A DNA stretch of 64,000 bases, taken from NCBI GenBank assembly GCA_011037195.1, contig JAAEAF010002549.1:62001-126000 (forward strand), in the 5' to 3' direction. Position 1 is the first letter of the stretch; every line of letters begins with the position of its first letter. Below, piece after piece: positions 12,089 through 22,649 of this stretch. This DNA comes from Triatoma infestans (lineage: Eukaryota > Arthropoda > Insecta > Hemiptera > Reduviidae). The translations under genes and the position numbers were made by a program. Below the pieces are notes generated by a model. The model was not told where the DNA came from. It saw nothing but the letters and a program-made list of their open reading frames with translations, and did not search any database.

Positions 12089-13112
12089 GTGAAGTTTAAA
12101 GAAGCCTTTAAAGTTAAAGCTGGGCAAATTATTTATTTGTTTTGGGGAATTCCCCATACAAATAGTCAGGCAACTTCTGCAGGAGCTGTATTAGACACTT
12201 GCAGAAAATCGAAGACTCAGTCCATGGATTGCAGGATGCGTTTAAACGACGCTATTTCTGTAAGTACTCTTCATTATGGAGCTGAAGGATGGGGGCTGCG
12301 TTATCTTGGCACTATTGAGAAGGCACATCTACACTTCTACAAAAGATTATTCACTTTAAACAAGAATGCCCCTTATTGGATGATCAGGACAGAATTCAAT
12401 ATAGACCATTCAAGCTACAAAATATTAAACTTAACATTGAACTGGAAAGTAAAATGCTCTCAATAAATGACAATAGGATTCCTAAAATTTGCTACCTTAG
12501 ATTAAAAGAATTACACCAAAACCATCGCTCCCCCAAATATAATGGTTAACCCAATTGAGTGACTTATTGAATAAAATTAATTATAAGCATATTTGATTAG
12601 TCCCTGATCCTACTAAATTAAATAATGAAATCCCACAGATTCTAGTTAAATACAAAGAATATTCAAAAGTATCTGATGTAAAATCCCTGTATGAGGCTAA
12701 TTACAGCAGTATGTATACTAAAGTATATGAACTTAATGTCGCTAACAGTCCTGCCCAATCCTACATCAACTTCAATATTCCTTTCAATATAATCAAAATA
12801 TTCACCCAATTAAAACTGTCTGGTAAACATAAAATCAAAATAACTTATAAGAATTCTGTTTACTTAATTAATCCTCAGGAAATTTGCTCTGTTTGTAATT
12901 TTAACGCTTTAGAAGATCTCCACCACTTAATAGTTACCTGTCCTATCTACTCTTCCATACGTAATCACTACATTACATTTGTCAACTCCACTTCAATAGA
13001 CAACCTTCCCAATATTCTCTCCAATAGCAATGAATCTCGTATCAGAAATCTATTGTATTATATCATAAATTGCCTTAAAATAAGATCGTTCTCCAGAAGC
13101 TGGGCAAATTAA
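12089..13112 (+). pseudogene. LINE polymerase C-terminal half with CCHC-like terminal motif, interrupted
   Basis: Two open pieces (12089-12466 and 12711-13112) are joined by readable but shifted sequence (MLSINDNRIPKICYLRLKEL). Family features are TLHYGAEGWGLRYLGTIEKA, then NKNAPYWMIRTEFNI, and near the end CSVCNFNALEDLHHLIVTCP (C-x2-C...H...C) as in many jockey/R1/I-type LINEs. An A-rich run follows the stop. The RT palm is absent and the middle contains stops, so the copy is inactive. It resembles the fragments at 4.8 and 41.6 kb and may belong to the same family. Confidence 0.5.
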
Positions 13113-14085
13113 AAAAAAAAAAAAAGAAAAAAAGACAGTTACTTTGCACTATGGTTAATGGTTTTTATCAAAATTGTAACGTGGGGTTGTGGAGGGGCAG
13201 AGGAGCCACCAGAGGCAAGCAAATCACAAAACTTATAATACGTCAGAATAAGGCTGGTTTTTAATTAATTTATTACAAATCCAACTAGACACTTTAAAAT
13301 ACGAGTTCATTAAACAATCACAATAGAAAATATACTCTAAAGCTTACTAAACTTACACCTTACAAAGAGTACTTACAAAGAGTTCATTTACACAAATCAA
13401 AAGAATTATATAAAGAAATTCAGGCTAAAATTGTTAAATATAACTTTAGACATCGCAAACTCGTACAAACAGAAACTGAGCTCTACTCACCAGTCAAGAT
13501 AAAGAGGGCGATAACAATCATCCCTGTGTAGGACGTTCTAGTCTCTCGGCAATTATCACATACCGACTTATTGCTAATAAAGAGAATTATTCAATTCTGT
13601 ATTCGCAGTTGCGGACACAGCCCCAGGGAGCTGAGCAGTCTTACATTTGCTACTACAGTATCAATACAAAGTACGGCCACTTATCTGTTATTAAAACTAG
13701 ATATTTAATATTTCTCTCCTAGAATACCTAGTATAATAACGTGGTATCCAAATCGAGTATCAAGTATCGAGTTTCGAGTAAGTTTAAGGTTCCTGCGATT
13801 TTCCTTCTTTTTTTTTTTTTTTTTGGAGATTTTTTTTCGATACAGGATACTTCCTGTATTTCTGATGAAAATTCAATTTCGAAAAATAAACACGATTGCA
13901 GCAATATTGCCTCTTTTAGCAAATGACAGAGAGTATTAATTCGTATTTCTGCTAAAAATATTTATTTCATCAATCTGATGTTATTTTATTGTGATAACAA
14001 GTTTCTATTCAGTATTAAACCATCTTTTAATATTGTGCAACAATGCTTTGAACATTGCCTATAATATTCATTTTTATATATACAT
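13113..14085. other. no gene seen; non-coding with TAACGTGG direct repeat
   Basis: After the LINE A-tract, 13,177-13,744 is more balanced in composition and is bracketed by TAACGTGG at both ends. No ORF of note. Then comes an R fragment and AT-rich DNA up to the transposon. Confidence 0.5.
13740..13935 (+). repeat. family R, distal-end fragment
   Basis: GATGAAAATTCAATTTCG, then AAACACGATTGCAGCAATATT and CTCTTTTAGCAAATGACAGAG resemble the family's right end. The boundaries are approximate. Confidence 0.5.
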
Positions 14086-14089
14086 ATAT

Positions 14090-14115
14090 GAAGGGTACAG
14101 GGAAAAAAGCAGGTA
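14090..14115 (+). repeat. left terminal inverted repeat of the 14.1-16.7 kb transposon
   Basis: Begins GAAGGGTACAGGG and is the exact reverse complement of 16707-16732 across 26 positions. Similarity fades after CAGGTA. Confidence 0.5.
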
Positions 14116-14502
14116 TATCACCAAAACTCCGTTTTGAGAAAAAGTATATTTTAAATAAAAAACGTTATTGTACTTAAAAAAACAGTAAATTCAAATGTTA
14201 AAAAGATGGATACATAATTACGATATGTATAGGATAGAATCATACACAGGTAGTAATGGTCAGTTGAATCATAATTCCAAAACAAAAAAAAATTATTTTA
14301 AAACCTTTTGAAACAGTGAAAAAACCAGGTATGTCAAGGTAACCAGAGAAAAAACAGATGTCATCTGAAACAAAGGACACCATGCACTGAAAAATATATG
14401 TATTTTATTATATCCGGGGTAATATTTTGTTTATTTTGCTATATTATAAAATACTATGTTTCTTTAAAGACCTCATTAGTTAACTTGCTTACCTAGTGGG
14501 CG

Positions 14503-16372
14503 CTAGTCATGAATGAGTTTCTGAAAAAATTGGTTAGCAGCAGGACCACAAAATTTCATTAAACTCATGATGTCAGTATATTTGGCCTTTGCAATTGGTA
14601 TGCGACCTAAAGGAAAAATAACAAAAAATGTTTACAGTCAAGTTGAAGTAATAGGTATATCTACAAGTTTGCAAGTATCCCAAACTATCCACAAAATATT
14701 GACATAATCCACATTTTCGAGAAAATAATAAATTCAACTCACCATGATATAATCGAGCTGGTAGTTGAAATTCGCCTTTTCTAATTCCAGAAGGTCTACA
14801 GGCAGGCTTTTTTATTACACTACTCGTCATCGCACCATTGTATGTTGAACGATGGTAAAGGAGACGGCAATGCTCAGACGAAGCCACAATCTCCTTTATC
14901 GGTTGAGTTTTGAAACTACATTTCAACAAATATTGGCTGTCTAAAAACGTCTTCCAGTCGAGAACTAGTTTCTGCTTCACATTAATAACAATAAATGGGG
15001 ATGGTTTCACCCTAGCATTTGTTATTATATCTCTGAAATTAGTCGGAGTTTCTATGGGGCTTTTTAAATTCCACAGCCCTACATTCTTGTCACACTCGAG
15101 ATATGAGTGACCTCGAACAGGAAAAGTTATTTTAATTTTTTTCAAGCCATGTATTTTGATGTTGGTTAGGTAATGAATAAATCTGAAAATGGTAAAATTC
15201 TTATTTTGCCCGCCTGCAGAATCGCAGAATATTTCTAGTTCTTCCACCTCGTCATCAAGAAAATTGAGAATGTAGTGAAATAGAAATGAAGCCACTTCAT
15301 TAGGCCCTTTCTTGGCAACTCCTTCGTGGTAACTATAAAAGATCGACTGTCCAGTCGAAAGAACATGGATATTAAAAGTATACATGGATAGCTGACGTTT
15401 ATAATAGACGTCGTTTGTCGAAATTTTAGGGATCGAAATATTTTTCGCGAAATCCGTACAAATCGCTTCGATTTTTTTACTTTTGTTCGAAGCAATTCTT
15501 GCAGCTTTTTTACGTGTGTAAAACGTTTCCGCTTTTTTTTTATGAAGGACATTCATTGTTGTCAGTTTTCTTAGTTCCTCACTATCTCTGTGTGCAGATA
15601 ATACTTTCAATTTGGCTGTGAATTCATCGCATGTGGCACACGTGTCTGTCCGGGGGTACCCGAAAGCAATATTGAAATCTGTATTAAAAATACACCTGTA
15701 AGTTTCATACGAAATTCTCACAGAGGAGTTCACTTCTTTAAACATCATGAACATCTTCTTAACAGTAAGTTCTTCAGGCAAATAAATCTTTTTAGAATCG
15801 TGAAGGCTGTAGTGGCTTTTGCGCCCTTGGAAACCTTTTATGTGGTTGTGGACTAACAATTTTGTCGTTGCATCTAATTTTCTATGGTGGGTACTATGTT
15901 TACCTCTTTTATCTCGTGGAGCGATTCCATCTAGTTTCATTGCCCTCTGCAGGTATTCTAGTTTGCTCTTTGTGATTCCATGTATAGCACAGAAGGCTTT
16001 AGCACACACAGGGACATCTGTGATGTTACTGTTACTGTCACTGACTCGAACTCTGTAAGCGAACGTTGCATCGCGGAAAACAACAACAGCTTCGTCATGT
16101 CTTGGCCTCCTTTGCTTGACAGGAAGTAATGTTATCAAGCCACACAAATAGGCATTTTGCTCATCATGTGATCTAAGATTATTAAAATTCCGCAGTATGT
16201 CTTCTCGTGCTTTTTGTGGTATGACTTCAAAACAGTTAAAACGTGAGCATTTACATGGATCTCCCATTTCATGAGAGCTTAGCCTTATCTTTTTACCAAC
16301 ATCTGTAACTCGCCCGGTCTTCTTTCTTTTCTTAACATCATTAAACTTCACACCTTCGTCATCTGATGACAT
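14503..16372 (-). CDS. DDE-superfamily transposase-like protein, two exons (16372-14743 and 14606-14503)
   Basis: The open frame runs from 16504 to 14573. The better start is the Met at 16372 (MSSDDEGVKF), because the 44 upstream residues are hydrophobic and outside the conserved part. A phase-1 intron (14742-14607, GTGAGT...CCTTTAG) removes an unrelated tail and restores a typical C-terminus ending IHD before the stop at 14503-14505. The predicted protein is 577 residues. It belongs to a large family of uncharacterised insect and other animal proteins that I associate with DUF7869-type, DDE-superfamily domains. Visible motifs (numbered from 16504) are CKCSRFNC at 84-91, FGYPRTDTCATCDEF at 281-295, NDVYYKRQLSMYTFNIH at 364-380, IFCDSAGGQNKNF at 425-437 and FPVRGHSYLECDKNVG at 461-476. 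D428 and E470/D472 are candidate catalytic acids. No frameshift or stop is present. Its likely role is mobilising the surrounding element. Confidence 0.5.
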
Positions 16373-16706
16373 TTCGGGTCCGAAAATATGCACAACACTT
16401 GCACAAATATGCACAACAACTAAAAATGACAACGACGAAACTGCGAAAATTGTAAACAAGACAACAAAACTGATAACCTCACAATCTGATAACCATACTG
16501 CCATCTAGCGGCCAGATTGAAACTGACTAACCTGGTTCTTTCCCTGTTTCGCTTGACTTGCCTTGTTTTTTCCCTGCACAGTTAATCTTTCTTCGCTTAT
16601 AATTCATGACTAACCCGTTTTTTTACTTGTTTGAGGCGCTCAGAAGTTGCTTCTTATTACTCAGTACACATAGAGAAAAAAAAACCTCTACCTCCAAAAA
16701 CTGACT

Positions 16707-16732
16707 TACCTGCTTTTTTCCCTGTACCCTTC
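16707..16732 (-). repeat. right terminal inverted repeat of the 14.1-16.7 kb transposon
   Basis: Reads TACCTGCTTTTTTCCC... on the + strand and matches the left repeat without mismatch. Related motifs recur at about 16,525-16,575 and 16,607-16,620 inside the element. Confidence 0.5.
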
Positions 16733-16736
16733 ATAT

Positions 16737-18304
16737 AAAATTAAATATACATAAATAAATAAACTTTCCTTTAATGTATATGATTATTAGATATTACATA
16801 TATCTGTATAAAGTTTACATATATATTGTAAAATGTTCAGTGACGGTTGGCGAAGGATTGGGTAGAACAATTGTATGTCAACCACAGACTGGATGCTGTC
16901 AAGCTGTACCATGGGCCCTTTTGATCTCACTTTACCCATCCTTCTCTGTTGCTTGCTATTAAATTAGCTAGGGGCTACCAGAACCCCCGCTCACTCACAC
17001 TCTCTTTAACCCCCCCCCCATCCACCGACACTCCACTCCACTCCATTTATATAATATAGTCTCTCTGTTACTCATACCAAAACTTTCGACGACTCTGTTG
17101 GAAGAATTGGTTGACGTTCCTTTTAAAAAAATTATAACAAATGGTTTCCTAATACATTATTACGTCCGTCCTTTTGTTCTTTAGATTTTTTCTTTTATTT
17201 TTATTTTCATTTTATTCCTTCTTTTTTTTATACAACATTTATAGAAATATGTTTATTAAAAACTTGTATTTCTTAGCTATATGGTACTATTATCATATTT
17301 CTTTCCGTTTCCTTTACTCTAACTTCAATTGTTTGTTATCTCTTCGCCGCTGGAGAGAGTTCAATATTTTCTATAAATAGGTTTTGCAAGCATACAATAA
17401 GTGTTAACAAATCTGGAACTATTGTGGCGTTTTTCTTTTTCTCTGTTAGACGCCAGCTATAATTAGAGGATGTGTGCTCTGAATAGATTTTATTGTATGT
17501 GATACTTGTGTGGGGTATTGTACATGTGTTGGTTTACTAGTTTAAACAATCTACCGAAGCCTAAGAACAGTTCCATGCCCCTATTAAAAAATAAATAAAT
17601 ACGTAATGAAGGAAAGTGATATTTTTTATGTCGTTTTTTATTTTGATTTTTTTTGGCTTTGTTGGCAGCATATTCAGTTTGATTTTCTGTGCAAGATACA
17701 AGGTCATTCATAAATAAAATATTAAATGAATGGCATAATTTATCTATTATTCAACATAATCCCCCAATACAATTATATACTTAAACTATTTCTCTACTAA
17801 TGTTTTGTTATGCAGTCATGAAAAAAAAAAAAAAAAAAAAAAATTTGTCTTGAAGTGAGCCACTTCAACCATGTTTTGATTGGTGTAAAACTTGACGGCA
17901 TATGATGACTTCTTGTGATGACCAAACAAAAAAATAAAAGCTGATGGTGCGATATCCAAAATGTAAGGTGGATATTATGGCAGTAATTCCTAGCCTATTT
18001 TTGTTTTCAATAGTTTGGAGAAATGTATGCTTTTATTTCGTTACACTTCAGTTATCAACAGTTTCCCCTGAATTGACCAAACCAACTCCGCACGATTCAT
18101 ACAACTTAAACGTATTGCTTTTTAGCATTTGGAAGTGAATTTCTGTTGGTTTATAATACTCCTTTAAAACCAGAAATCATTTCAATTCTTCGAAAGTCCA
18201 GATAAACTAGAGTAAAACTTACGCCATCGTTGAATGATTAATAAAAGGTTATGTATACTGATGAAACAATGGTAAATCAGCTGTTTTAAACTGATGACAG
18301 GGTT
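16737..18304. other. no gene seen
   Basis: AT-rich with TA runs at 16,770-16,830, a C8 run at 17,012 and an A23 run at 17,821. Short ORFs are hydrophobic and composition-driven. Confidence 0.5.
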
Positions 18305-19475
18305 GCCAATATGTCAAATTACCGGAAATACATTTTTTTAAGATCCGCTGAGTAAGAAAAAAATATTTTTCGTGTATAATCTGTATGTGAGCATATATAT
18401 ACGTATATATATATGTATGTGTTTGTGTTTGTGATTGAACAAAAAATATCTCAAAAATTCACAGGAACCTCAAAAACTTGGTATTCCATTTAAGATAATA
18501 CCACCGAATCAGACAGGGAATATTATGGGCAAAATCCCATCAACCGGAAGTGCTACTTTACTGAATGTTCTTTTTTTCTCAGTTTTTCGTGATTTTCTTG
18601 AAAACGGCTCCAAGGATTTTCTTTAAACTTTATCTATATATCTATATATATATTTATCTCTCTCTCTCTATATTTATCTCTCTCTCTCTATCTCTCTCTA
18701 TCAGTTTTATTTTTATATTTTTAATTATTCCCCGGGGAATTGATATTTTTGGAGAGTTCGGTGGAAAAAGCATCCTTCTTTAAAGTACCACTGTGGAAAC
18801 AGCCTTCCTTTAAAGTCCACTTTCTATAGAATTATGGTTTCACTACCTATATTGTATTAATATACATTAGAAGCATAATAGTATTCCAAATTTGAAGAAA
18901 GTCGGTTAACAAAAACCTTTGCAATTTCACAGAAATTTCTTCTGGGCTTCTTTTGGGATTTTAATTAGAGCCTACAATAATTATTTTTAAATTTGGAATT
19001 GTTAAGAGAAGAGATATAAAAATCTATCGAAATTAATTTTATTCATTTTTAGAGTTTTTGTGGAATTGTGTGCAATTACATTTTATATGTCATTGGATTT
19101 TGTGTAATTTTTTGACGTCTATTCTGGATTACAGTGTAATTTTTAGGGCAACTAAGTAAAATTTTTGTAATTTTAATGAAAATTGGTCTATATATATATA
19201 TAATTAAAGTAAATTAAAGTAATGACTATTTTTTCAGGCGGGCTTAACGTCCAACTACCAAATTAGGTGTCGTGGACGGGGGCGGAAGCACCTACTACTT
19301 TACTATTAACATTTTTTAAACAAATGTAAAATTTAGCAGTTATACGCTGGACTCGAACTGGGGCCCTCCCACTTACAAGTCCACGCTCATAACCACTACA
19401 CCAACACCCTCCCCTATATATATAATTATATTAATGCAGTAGGAGAAAGTTGTATGAGTGTTTCTCATCAGTTTT
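18305..19475 (-). repeat. family R, reverse copy carrying a SINE B insertion
   Basis: ACCGGAAGT at 18543-18551. CTCAGTTTTTCGTGATTTTC, GAAAACGGCTCCAAGGATTT and the terminal GAGAAAGTTGTATGAGTGTT (19,443 on) define it. TA/GT and TATC/TC microsatellites occupy 18,393-18,432 and 18,630-18,702. Confidence 0.5.
19236..19413 (-). mobile_element. tRNA-derived SINE, family B
   Basis: The reverse complement reads GTGTAGTGGTTATGAGCG (box A-like), CCAGTTCGAGTCCAGC (box B), then a body ending near CGTTAAGCCCGCCTG. The body differs from family A. It is inserted in the distal part of an R-family copy. Confidence 0.5.
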
Positions 19476-20341
19476 TTTTTATATTAATGTGTAATATGTT
19501 TGAATAAAGTTTGTCTGTCAGTTTATTTAATAATACTAGGAAATAATTTGACATATCTGGAGATTCATATCTGGACATAATATGAGATTAAAGGAGAGAC
19601 TTTTTACTGACTGACTACTTCTCTTTATTATATCTAAATATCTTTTTTGTTAAATATATTTTTACCTATTACAATAATAGGTAATTATTGTAAAAATAGT
19701 GATCATTTTTGATATTTTTATTTAAACAGTACATTTTTATCGTCATATTTCTTACGATTTTAATATATCCTGCAATCCAGATGGATTATCTTAATGGTTT
19801 ACTTGAAACTATATGTTTGCCAACAACTTTCTCTAGTGTTGGTGGGTGGGGGAGGGGGGGGGCATGATTTAACATGTAGATCTATTCCCAGTTTTTTTTG
19901 GCTTTTATAAATTTTAAGATTTCTTATTTGTCATAATATATCATTTTATCAAATTATAATGTAATTTTCTATATTAAATATCTATAGTTTAAATGAAACC
20001 AAAAACAAAAATATTGATGTTGAATTATTTATTAATTTTAAATGTTATGAATAATATTTTAATATGAATTGATACAAAAAAAATTACAGATCAAATATGT
20101 AGTTGGCTTTTATTGAACTAGTATATATTTATATACATATTTGGTGGGCGTATTGTAAAGAAATGGATTGTGGGGGAGAGAATGATAATAGAAGTGAAAG
20201 AAGTATAAAGAATTGAAATGTGAAAGAGAAATTGTGTGGGTAGGAAGTGGGATAGAAATGAGAGACGGCAAGTTTTGAGAGTATGACTGAGTAGTACAGT
20301 TGTTGTTGTGTGGAGAAGCTCTAACTGGGTGAGATGGAGAG

Positions 20342-20386
20342 AAACAGAATGTGCGTGTGCGTGTGTGTGTGTGTGTGTGAGAGAGA
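20342..20386 (+). repeat. (GT)n/(GA)n microsatellite
   Basis: GTGTGC then (GT)9 and (GA)4 in an otherwise purine-rich stretch (20,160-20,420). Confidence 0.5.
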
Positions 20387-20516
20387 TCCAGTGAGTGTGG
20401 TAGTTTCAAGCTAGAAAACAGAGAGGACTGTAGGGTCTCTGGCAAAGGGACCTGTGTTGGGTGTTGACTTTTTGGAGTGTCAACAGGGCACACTTTACCT
20501 ATAGTTTACATTTACA

Positions 20517-20519
20517 CAA

Positions 20520-20550
<31 letters not shown>
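20517..20550 (+). repeat. (CA)n microsatellite
   Basis: About 16 uninterrupted CA units. Confidence 0.5.
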
Positions 20551-20553
<3 letters not shown>

Positions 20554-20835
20554 GACAAGTGCAACCAGCTTTTAACAATCGAACGAAGAAGATTCCTCCA
20601 TTCTTACTTAGTCTTTTTTATTTTATTTTTCATTTTCTTTTTGTTTCTTTTCGCCACTAGACCTTTACCTTCATCAAGTAGATCACCATATAAAACGCCG
20701 AAGAGACCTTTTCTGCATACAACACATTACAAAGACACATAATATAAACTCATACAATCTTACAATACAGTTAATATATTCCACGCACTACCTAAGAACA
20801 ATGCTGGAGACTTGATTTTACTAGAGATATATTAA

Positions 20836-20841
<6 letters not shown>

Positions 20842-20881
<40 letters not shown>

Positions 20882-20882
20882 A
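20842..20882 (+). repeat. (TA)n microsatellite
   Basis: About 16 TA units followed by (TG)4. Another TA run lies at 21,272-21,310. Confidence 0.5.
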
Positions 20883-21399
20883 GCCATTATAAAGAACGAT
20901 CATGATTTTTAGTTGCTAGTATATATATATATATAGTAATACCATGATAGTGGTAAAAATAACAAACATTCTAGTATTCTCGGACAATGCAAATTATCTT
21001 CCTTGCTGACTAAATCAGACTGGATTTATCGGGAATTACATGGAGAAATACGCTCAGTACATAAGGATAGGTTATAGGAAGGTTGTAATGTGGTACATTA
21101 TTCCTAACTTCCCTCTCACCATATATATAGTTAGTGTAGTGCAAGTAATTAACTATCTCTGGTACACATTCTTTATTATTTGCATTCTTATCATATAATT
21201 TATCCGTTTAAATAAATATTTTGATTTTACATTAAAAGATATTTCAATGAAACTAATAGGCCAACAGTTATATATATAATATATATATCTATATATATAT
21301 ATATATATATTGTCGCGGTGTAGAAAATGGTTTTATAAATTCAAATATCCACTGCCTCTTAAAAGATCTATTTTGGCTTCCTTGAAATAAAATGTGTAA

Positions 21400-21650
21400 T
21401 TTTGAAGGATTATGTGCGTGTGTGTTTGGGGGGTGGGTGGAGGGCGTCTAGACTTTACCTATGGGTACGCTCAAATCAAACGGTTGCATACATCAATTGC
21501 CTATGCAGACCCAGTGGATATTTTGTAAGTTGTTTTGTGAGGTGTCAGTGTGAAGTGTTGTTCGCTGGAAGTTTGGATGGAATACCCGCAAGGACACTTC
21601 TCCAAGTTCCCTGAAGAAATGGTTCTGGAAGGCGGATATATGTTTCCTAC
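21400..21650 (+). repeat. second copy of the 6.2 kb low-copy repeat
   Basis: Pairs with the region at 6.15-6.45 kb as described there. A short open frame across it (21,402-21,614) has no recognisable domain and is not called as a gene. Confidence 0.5.
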
Positions 21651-21849
21651 AATAGATTTAAAGGAATTGTTTAAAGCTTCGTATTTTCTAAAGAAAAATC
21701 GAGAAAAACTTAAATGATTTTTAATCGACCTTCGTGCATGTACCCCTTAATTTTTTAGTGATTTAGAAAACGCACATATGAACAGACAATTTTTCATTTA
21801 TTTACATTGATATTCATTGAAAATGTTACGTACGACTGAAAATGTGCAT

Positions 21850-22060
21850 CCGCCTATAATTTTGCAAAAAAAAGGCGCACTTCCGGTCAACCGATTTTCT
21901 TCAAACTCGGAATTTTGCAACATAATAAATTCACAGTATATTGAAATGGTACTTTAAAGAAAATCCTGGGGTCATCTTTCCCCTAAAACACACCCCCTAA
22001 ATGAATTTTTCTGTAGAATTAACTTTGTAGGCCTTTTTTATGATTAGTCGACAAGCTTAT
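21850..22060 (+). repeat. family R fragment
   Basis: GCGCACTTCCGGTCAACCG (21877 on), CTTCAAACTCGGAATTTTGC and CACCCCCTAAATGAATTTTT correspond to one internal unit of the 6.8 kb copy. Confidence 0.5.
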
Positions 22061-22384
22061 GTTTAAGTGGTATTTCCCGACCGAAACCATATTATCGCGA
22101 CTTTTTTTCGCCGAATCATTATAGATTCATATGGTCCGAAGAGCAGAGAAGCACATTAAATGAATCAATGTAAGTTATTCCCCAATAGGTAGGAACAGCT
22201 CGATTCACAAAATAGTGCGACAGCAGACAGTTCAACACAGTTTACGACCAGTTTACAACCAGTCAGCAACCTTTTACTACCTTCTCATCGCTCAGCCAGT
22301 CTGTCTCCTTTATATTTCTCTCTCTACCTAACTTCTATATTCCTATAAAGTCCTTGTAGTTTGTGTGTTCTATTGATTATATTG

Positions 22385-22543
22385 TGTTGTGGTAGTTGGT
22401 TCCGCAAAGTTAGAAAGCATCGGAGACATTTTCTGTGGTAGGTCGCTTCATTTTGTGGTCATCAACCGGTTTCGGGCGTTCGCCCATCTTCAGGATGCGT
22501 TTGTCAGGCAGTGTGATAACACAGACTTGCACAGAGCAAATTC
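22385..22543. mobile_element. fold-back element copy, right arm missing; core on minus strand
   Basis: Starts TGTGGTAGTTGGTTCCGC and carries GAGACATTTTCTGTGG. It continues into AACCGGTTTCGGGCG, the complement of the GAAA side of the core, with TCTTCAG (complement of CTGAAGA) at 22487-22493. It ends near GAGCAAATTCA, so only one arm of the fold-back survives. A short R-family-like fragment follows near 22,615. Confidence 0.5.
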
Positions 22544-22649
22544 ATTTTCCATTTTTGAGTTACCACACGCACACCCACACAGATCAATGTCTAAAACACC
22601 CCATGCTTTCCTGGTGAAAACTCAATTCCGAAAATTTCCGCAAAAAAAT

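Larger units (their letters stand above)
14090..16732. mobile_element. complete-looking cut-and-paste DNA transposon with 26-bp terminal inverted repeats
   Basis: The left end GAAGGGTACAGGGAAA... (14090-14115) and the right end (16707-16732) are perfect inverted repeats over 26 bases. ATAT lies directly outside both ends (14086-14089 and 16733-16736), compatible with a 4-bp target-site duplication, although ATAT is palindromic and common here. The 2,643-bp interior carries one transposase gene on the minus strand, plus extra subterminal copies of the GGGAAAAAA-CAGGTA-GTCA motif. A 4-bp duplication suits Sola-type elements. That superfamily assignment is inference. Confidence 0.5.
19476..21399. 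other. no gene seen; microsatellite-rich
   Basis: Contains the GT, CA and TA arrays listed separately and a purine-rich 20,150-20,420 stretch whose ORFs are low-complexity. Confidence 0.5.

Noticed and set aside
16373..16504. Longer N-terminus of the transposase with a hydrophobic signal-like segment
   Set aside because: The family starts near MSSDDE; the extra 44 residues are probably 5' untranslated sequence in frame.
20110..20493. 127-codon minus-strand ORF
   Set aside because: Product is low-complexity His/Thr/Ser sequence read from microsatellites and purine-rich DNA.
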